A stretch of DNA of 29,536 nucleotides, from NCBI GenBank assembly GCA_947176325.1, contig CAMWQD010000002.1, forward strand, positions 1-29,536. Direction: 5' to 3'. Below are positions 24,427 through 29,536 of the stretch, one piece after another; the stretch's first letter is position 1, and each line of letters starts with the position of its first letter. A program made the translations under genes and the position numbers. This DNA is from an uncultured Bacteroidales bacterium (GTDB lineage: Bacteria; Bacteroidota; Bacteroidia; Bacteroidales; P3). The notes beneath the pieces are model-generated. The model worked only from the letters and a program-made list of their open reading frames with translations. It was not told the DNA's origin and searched no databases.

Positions 24427-27400
24427 TTATAACCGAATAAGTTTAAATCCTTGTTGTATATTGCCGTATTTCACCAGCAGGATATAAAGACCCGAAGGCG
24501 GATTCGACTTGAACAGGGCGGTGGTGGCCGTTCCCGCCGCAGGCAGGTTTATTTCGCCTTGTTCCACGTTCATGCCGCTGAGGGCATTCATCAAGCGGTA
24601 TTGAGCCTTGAGAGGCGAGGAGGCCGTCACTTCCACCGTGCAGATTCCCTGCGAAGGATTGGGATAGACTTTCCAACGCGGCGCGTAGGGGTCGGAGAAA
24701 TCCTCATCCTCGTGCTTGGGGGCGGACACCGTCACCGTCTTTTCGAGCGTTTCCATGCAGGAGCCTTTGTAGACGTTCAGTCCGAGCGTGTAGATGCCCG
24801 GAGCGGGAAACGACACCTCGATGTAATTGCCAGATTTCTCCATCACCGTCACTTCTGTAGGAATAATCCAGACTACGCTGTCGGGCTGATATTTCGACAG
24901 GTTCACCAGCAGGCAGCTTTCATCGGGCAGCACACGGCTGCTCACCCAAAATTCCGCGCCTATGGTGTCGCTCAGTTCCTCCACCCATACGCTGTCTTTG
25001 TAGAAACATCTCTTGTCTTGCACAAGGGTAAGCGAGTGAAGTCCGGCCTGTTGGGTTTCAATCCTCGCCTCGAAAGCATTGCTGCCGTCGGGATAAGTCC
25101 AGATATAGTCGGCGGGGCGGTTGTCGATTTCGCGTTGCTGCGGGGTCTTCGTGATGCCGATTTCGATGCTCTGACCTTGGCACAGGTAGCGTATGGAATC
25201 CCATGTGTAGGCAGGGGCGGGGGGTGCCGTGAGGTTGATCACCGTATCCCACAGACAGCCGTTGCTATCCTGTACGATGAAGGTGTAGGCACCCGCGGGG
25301 GCAAAGACTATGTCGGCCTGCGGCATAAAGGTTTCTGTATGCAGGTCGGAAGAGGCCGCATCGGCGCATCCCGGAGTCTTCCTTTCCATGTCGGAGGGTT
25401 CGTATCGCCAACGATAGATATAAGGAGCCGTGCCGCCTACACCCGAAAGACGGATGCGTCCGCAAGCATACGAACATTCGATTTCGTTCACGAAATGTTC
25501 CGCCCTCAACGCGGTGGGCTCTCCTAAATACAAGGTATCGTGGTGCAGACAGTGGTTTTGGTCGTAGATACGCAGCGAATACGTCCCTTCGGGTATGTCG
25601 TCCACCACAAAACCTTCATCTCCGTTGCTCCAGAACACTTGCAGTTCGCCGCGTCCACCCGTAGGATTGATTACGATTTTTCCGTCCGAAAGGCCGAAGC
25701 AGGAAGGACTCATCAGAATGGCATTCGTGCGGATGCTTTCGGGGTCATGGACAATCAGCGTATCGCAGGAATTCAGCTGGCTTGCATCGCTTATGCACAA
25801 GCGGTAGGTGCCTGCCGGCAGATTGGGGAAAAGGGTGCCGTTTTCCATACGGACAGTGTCTTCGCCTTCCGTTCCCGTCGGTTCGAACAAGCCCGTGCTT
25901 TCGTTCATCTTTTCCAAACGACCCGTGTAAGGAGCCGTGCCGCCTTGAATCAAAGCCTGCAAAACGGCATCTTCCCGCAAAGGACAATCGGGTGCCTTGA
26001 TAAGGAAAAGCGTGGCTTGGGGACGGCTCAACGCCTTGACTTCGTAAAGACGCGAAAGCGAGGCTCCGCCGCTGTCCTGCAGGACAAACCGATACAATCC
26101 GGCTTCAAGGCTGTCTAAGGAAATCACGGATTCTTCACTCTTTCCCCCGGAAATAAAGCGCCCTTCGGAAGATGTCCAGGCATAGGAATAAGGTTTCAGA
26201 CCGCCGCCTATGTTCACATGAATGGAACCCTCGTTCAGAGCGGGACGGGTATGTTTCACCGCTTCCGATACCACCACCAACGAATCGGGGCTCGACACGC
26301 GAAGGTTCGCATGGGTTTCACAACCTCTCGCATCATGCACCTCGAATGTATAGTGTCCGCGTTTAAGCCCAAGCAGGCAAGTGTCGCCCGCCGTTCCGTT
26401 CCACGAAAGCGTATAGGGCTGCGTTCCTCCCTGCACCTTCATACAGATGCTTCCGTTGGCGAATTGCCAGGCCGTGGCATCTTTCACATAGGCCGTGGCC
26501 GACAGGATTTCGGGTTGAGGCAGCAACATACTGACCATACTCACCACCTTGTTGGCGTCTTCCACATACAGGAAATATCTGCCTGTCTTGCAAGAGGAAA
26601 TTGTCAAACTATCGGCTTCGGTCGTTCCGCTTTCGCCTACCGTATCGCCGTTTTCATCTTTCCAGACAAATGAATACGGCTTCACTCCTCCCGAAATTGC
26701 GGCACCCAAGGCACCGTCGCCGCGCCCGAAGCACGAAATCGAATCTTCAATCCACATGCGCGTCCGCAGATTTTCTCTGTGAGGAAGCGTAAAAGCTGTA
26801 TCGACACGACAGTTGTTCCGATCATAAACGCTCAGATGATAATCTCCTGCCGCCAAGCCGTTTCTTTGCGTCTTCACGCATTCTTCCGACAAATCGTCTT
26901 CATCGCTCCACTTGTAGAAATAAGGAGCCGAGCCGCCCGAAAAATGCAGATGCAGGAAACCGTCGGGGAGAGGTTGTGCCACATTGCCTTCCATGCTTCC
27001 CGCATAGGAGGGAAAACGCAGACTGTCGAGGGTAATCACAAGAGGCGTCTTTTGCGTGAGGGTATGCACCGTTTTCGATACCACCCCGTTCTTATCGGTC
27101 ACTTTCAGCCCGTAGAAACCCGCCTTCAGTCCGCTTATCTCCGCATCGCTTCCGATGAGGTTTTCCGCACTGTCCCAATTGAAGGTGCGCGCCGTGTCGG
27201 TGTCGAGACGATACCATTGGCAGGAATAAGGCTTTTTTCCTCCCTCCACCGTGGCCGAGAGCGTTCCCGCGGCCTCGCCGAAGCAAAGAATGGATTGGGT
27301 TTCGGTGATACGAGCGTTCAAATCGGGCGTGGATTCCAACACTTCCACCAACTGCACTTGACATCCGTTTTTGTCGCTCACATCAATCTGATAGATGCCG

Positions 27401-29536
27401 CCGCCCAAACTGTCGGCGCGGCAACTGTCGAAATCGAACAGATACGCCCCGTCCTTTTTCCATGTGCAGGTGTAGGGTTCCGTTCCTCCCGACACACGCA
27501 GTTCAATAAAACCATTGGGCGTCCTTTCGGTGCATACCCCGCCCATGCAGCCATAATAGTCGGGATTCTTGGCCTCGATTCTTTGCAGGCTCAAGGCAGG
27601 AGGTTCGGTAAGGCGGAAAGAAGCCTGCTTCACCGCTCCCGCCTTGTCGGTCACGCTCACCGTATAGTCGCCTGCCTGTAGATTTTCAATGCCGATACTT
27701 TCTTCTCCGTTATTCCATCTTATGGAGTAAGGAGCCAGGCCGCCCTCGATGTTGACCCGACAGGCTCCTTGCGCGGCACCGTGGCAAAGAATGTATTTGG
27801 TTTGGATAATCGACACGGAAAGCATGGGAATCTGTTCGATTTTCACCATTTTGTAGTCTTCGCAGTTGTTCGCGTCCGTCTGCTGAAGAAAATGCGTTCC
27901 CGCAGCCAGATTTTCGGGCTTTTTCGAATTTACAACGGGTTCGTTGTAAGGCTTGGTGCCGCCCTGCGCATGCGAGAAGATACGCCCGCCCTGCCATTGG
28001 TCGTTATACCCATATACAGCAGGGGCAATGCTGTCTATCACAATTTCGAAAGGCGCTTGGGGTTGTCCGATAGAGTAGGTTTTCGTCACCGAGCAATTAT
28101 TGTCATCAATAACGGTCAGCTTATAATCGCCGGCGGGAAGATATTTCCGTTCGGCACCGAAAACCCCGTCCGCCCATGTATACAAAAGCGAGCCCGTTCC
28201 GCCCGAGGCCGTCACGCTGATTTTTCCGTCCCTTTCGCCGTGACAGGCATTGTCGGTTACGGTCTCCTTCGCAATCTTGAGTTGGGTGGGTTGCGTCACG
28301 GTGATTTCGTAGGAAGAGGTCATCCCGGTCTCCACATCGGTCACTTCCGAACGATATTTTCCCGCCCCTACATTATAGAGAATATTTTTGTTTGCATTGG
28401 CAACCAACACATTGTTTTTATACCAGCGATAACGCATATCGCTTACGTTTGTGCTTTTTACCTTCACTTCGAGGGTGCCGTCCGAAGCATTGTAGCAACT
28501 GATTTCCTGCGTGAGCTTTACCTCGGTGACAAGCGTTTTGTTCAGGTTGTTGACTTGAAGAAAGGTGTCGACTTCGCAAAGATTCTTGTCTTCCATCACA
28601 AAAACCACGCGAGTGGCGGTTGTGCGCAGCGTGTCGCCGAGAAAGTATGTTTTTTTCGGAACCTCGGTTGTGTAGGAATAGTATTTATAAGGTGGCGTAC
28701 CCCCCTTGCAGGCGTTTTTGTTCAGAAAGGCTTTCCCGTCGTTCGAGTTTTTGTTCACGCCGTTCACCGAATAAACCCCGCTCACATCTCTCTTGCTGGC
28801 CGAAATGACCATTCTTTCGGGTTGGGTGAACTCGATGCTGAAATAACCAGACGAGCTTGATGACGAAGAACTGGAAGAGGTGGAAGATGCCGAAGCCTGT
28901 GGAATCGAGGAGGATAAGAGCGAACTGCCGGTCGAAGATAGGAGGCCTGGGCCAATAGGAGCGACAACAACTTGTGGACCAGAAAATCTCTCTACTTCGA
29001 AATCGCGCATTTCAGGCAAGATACTGTCGTATTGATACAAGTATTGGGAATTCTCCGTCGTTTTATATTGAAAATTCACCTTTACTCTTTCTCCTGTACT
29101 TTTCAACCAGTAGAAATTTATGGTTTCCGATTTTCCAGAAATAATAGAGGGTTTATCGATTTTTACTACCGCGGTTCCGAAGCCTCCGTAACAGGTTGGA
29201 GGGGTAAAAACTGTTTCATATATCTGCATTTTGTTTTTCTTGACAGTGATAGGCACCACTTGCATCATTGCGGTCTTTGCTTCTTCGGGGAAATCCTTGT
29301 ATTTCTCATCATTCGGATTGTTGGAAAAACCTTTCGATGTGCCCTCCACCGTTACATAATATCGTCCCTCCTCTATGCATCGCCGCGGAGCAGTGATGTA
29401 AAGCGTGTATTCGTTGGAGGAGGATAGTTGTTTGATATTAAAGGAGGATTGATATATGACACTTGATTCCGATACGCCGTTACTGTTGGTAATGGCCACT
29501 GAATCATAAAGGGTGATTTTCGTGATGGTTTCATCG
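24427..29536 (-). CDS. Giant SprB-repeat surface adhesin with T9SS type A sorting domain (5' truncated)
   Basis: The frame stays open to the right edge of the window, beyond the apparent GTG at 29497-29499, so the true N-terminus lies outside; 1702 residues are visible. An N-terminal beta-rich region is followed by a Ser-rich linker (28849-28948). About fourteen SprB-like units follow (25230-28719), each with GG-x-x-PY-x-x-x-W and a closing G-x-Y-x-x-x-V-x-D. The C-terminal ~80 residues, from YPNPSQGICTVEV to GLYILLVKYG, are a T9SS type A sorting domain. SprB of Flavobacterium, the family prototype, is a mobile cell-surface adhesin used in gliding. In a Bacteroidales member attachment or biofilm roles are likelier, but that is inference. 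PKD-like beta domains lie between the array and the sorting domain. The TANFOR-like gene follows after 17 bases. Confidence 0.88.
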   Translation of the reverse strand, partial: DETITKITLYDSVAITNSNGVSESSVIYQSSFNIKQLSSSNEYTLYITAPRRCIEEGRYYVTVEGTSKGFSNNPNDEKYKDFPEEAKTAMMQVVPITVKKNKMQIYETVFTPPTCYGGFGTAVVKIDKPSIISGKSETINFYWLKSTGERVKVNFQYKTTENSQYLYQYDSILPEMRDFEVERFSGPQVVVAPIGPGLLSSTGSSLLSSSIPQASASSTSSSSSSSSSSGYFSIEFTQPERMVISASKRDVSGVYSVNGVNKNSNDGKAFLNKNACKGGTPPYKYYSYTTEVPKKTYFLGDTLRTTATRVVFVMEDKNLCEVDTFLQVNNLNKTLVTEVKLTQEISCYNASDGTLEVKVKSTNVSDMRYRWYKNNVLVANANKNILYNVGAGKYRSEVTDVETGMTSSYEITVTQPTQLKIAKETVTDNACHGERDGKISVTASGGTGSLLYTWADGVFGAERKYLPAGDYKLTVIDDNNCSVTKTYSIGQPQAPFEIVIDSIAPAVYGYNDQWQGGRIFSHAQGGTKPYNEPVVNSKKPENLAAGTHFLQQTDANNCEDYKMVKIEQIPMLSVSIIQTKYILCHGAAQGACRVNIEGGLAPYSIRWNNGEESIGIENLQAGDYTVSVTDKAGAVKQASFRLTEPPALSLQRIEAKNPDYYGCMGGVCTERTPNGFIELRVSGGTEPYTCTWKKDGAYLFDFDSCRADSLGGGIYQIDVSDKNGCQVQLVEVLESTPDLNARITETQSILCFGEAAGTLSATVEGGKKPYSCQWYRLDTDTARTFNWDSAENLIGSDAEISGLKAGFYGLKVTDKNGVVSKTVHTLTQKTPLVITLDSLRFPSYAGSMEGNVAQPLPDGFLHLHFSGGSAPYFYKWSDEDDLSEECVKTQRNGLAAGDYHLSVYDRNNCRVDTAFTLPHRENLRTRMWIEDSISCFGRGDGALGAAISGGVKPYSFVWKDENGDTVGESGTTEADSLTISSCKTGRYFLYVEDANKVVSMVSMLLPQPEILSATAYVKDATAWQFANGSICMKVQGGTQPYTLSWNGTAGDTCLLGLKRGHYTFEVHDARGCETHANLRVSSPDSLVVVSEAVKHTRPALNEGSIHVNIGGGLKPYSYAWTSSEGRFISGGKSEESVISLDSLEAGLYRFVLQDSGGASLSRLYEVKALSRPQATLFLIKAPDCPLREDAVLQALIQGGTAPYTGRLEKMNESTGLFEPTGTEGEDTVRMENGTLFPNLPAGTYRLCISDASQLNSCDTLIVHDPESIRTNAILMSPSCFGLSDGKIVINPTGGRGELQVFWSNGDEGFVVDDIPEGTYSLRIYDQNHCLHHDTLYLGEPTALRAEHFVNEIECSYACGRIRLSGVGGTAPYIYRWRYEPSDMERKTPGCADAASSDLHTETFMPQADIVFAPAGAYTFIVQDSNGCLWDTVINLTAPPAPAYTWDSIRYLCQGQSIEIGITKTPQQREIDNRPADYIWTYPDGSNAFEARIETQQAGLHSLTLVQDKRCFYKDSVWVEELSDTIGAEFWVSSRVLPDESCLLVNLSKYQPDSVVWIIPTEVTVMEKSGNYIEVSFPAPGIYTLGLNVYKGSCMETLEKTVTVSAPKHEDEDFSDPYAPRWKVYPNPSQGICTVEVTASSPLKAQYRLMNALSGMNVEQGEINLPAAGTATTALFKSNPPSGLYILLVKYGNIQQGFKLIRL
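25230..28719 (-). repeat. SprB-like protein repeat array, alternating A/B units
   Basis: Fourteen units of about 70-100 residues share GG-x-x-PY...W. From 28254 downward they alternate between an A type (start C-F/H-G) and a B type (end N-G/N-C), giving a super-repeat. A units begin at 28254, 27792, 27291, 26739, 26259 and 25710, so the period is 154, 167, 184, 160, 183 and about 160 residues. DNA identity between copies is low, so the array is old. Confidence 0.75.
28849..28948 (-). other. Ser-rich linker in the giant adhesin
   Basis: This stretch encodes a low-complexity segment rich in Ser with some Thr, Ala, Leu and Gly, including ten Ser in a row (28849-28878). Ser codons are mixed (AGC, AGT, TCA, TCC, TCG, TCT), so this is selected protein composition and not a slippage-prone DNA repeat. 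It separates the N-terminal region from the repeat array and may be a flexible or O-glycosylated linker. Confidence 0.7.

Noticed and set aside
24421..24432. 12-bp palindrome TTATAATTATAA at the adhesin stop codon
   Set aside because: It is made only of A and T in an AT-rich gap, so chance is a sufficient explanation and the hairpin would be weak.
28849..28878. Ten consecutive Ser codons as a phase-variable repeat
   Set aside because: The codons are mixed rather than a uniform short repeat, so slipped-strand switching is not expected.
29497..29499. GTG as the true start of the giant adhesin
   Set aside because: The frame remains open to the window edge, there is no signal peptide after this GTG, and a T9SS cargo needs one, so the gene is truncated by the window.

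Overview
The window looks like chromosomal DNA of a Bacteroidetes member, most likely order Bacteroidales. The evidence is two probable type IX secretion system (T9SS) parts (SprE/PorW-like and PorE-like), two proteins with a T9SS type A sorting domain, a pyrophosphate-type phosphofructokinase, a SprB-repeat adhesin, a Tgt without the usual zinc cysteines, and promoter boxes of the Bacteroidetes TAnnTTTG type. This placement is inference from gene content, not from a marker gene. I recognise no RNA gene, insertion sequence, prophage or CRISPR array. Genes are tightly packed and no gene-free stretch exceeds about 70 bases.

Positions 1-12585 (+) hold the end of a Lys/Ala-rich histone-H1-like protein, purL, an SprE/PorW-like lipoprotein, polA, a PASTA-domain membrane protein, a T9SS cargo protein, rluD and an alpha/beta hydrolase. 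Most junctions are overlaps or gaps of a few bases, so much of this is probably co-transcribed. The exception is a strong hairpin at 243-281 between the Lys-rich gene and the core of purL. It looks like a terminator or attenuator and casts doubt on the purL start.

Positions 12559-19120 (+) begin with a promoter and an 11-bp perfect inverted repeat directly before pfp. They continue with a secreted TPR protein, a PorE-like TPR/propeller/OmpA protein, a PduO-type cobalamin adenosyltransferase and tgt. A convergent gene at 19126-20313 (-) encodes a RidA-fold protein resembling FkbO/Hyg5 chorismatases. Divergent from it are a DUF819 membrane protein, probably with a leaderless or nearly leaderless mRNA, and a PlsC-like acyltransferase.

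Positions 22934-29536 (-) are a surface-protein operon: a giant SprB-repeat, T9SS-sorted adhesin that runs off the right edge, followed by a secreted fibronectin III/TANFOR-like protein. Together, the SprE/PorW-like and PorE-like proteins would serve the envelope machinery that exports cargo such as the 8622-10679 protein and the giant adhesin. The most interesting items are the hairpin before purL, the promoter/hairpin arrangement at pfp, the alternating two-type repeat of the adhesin with its cysteine pattern, and the leaderless DUF819 candidate.
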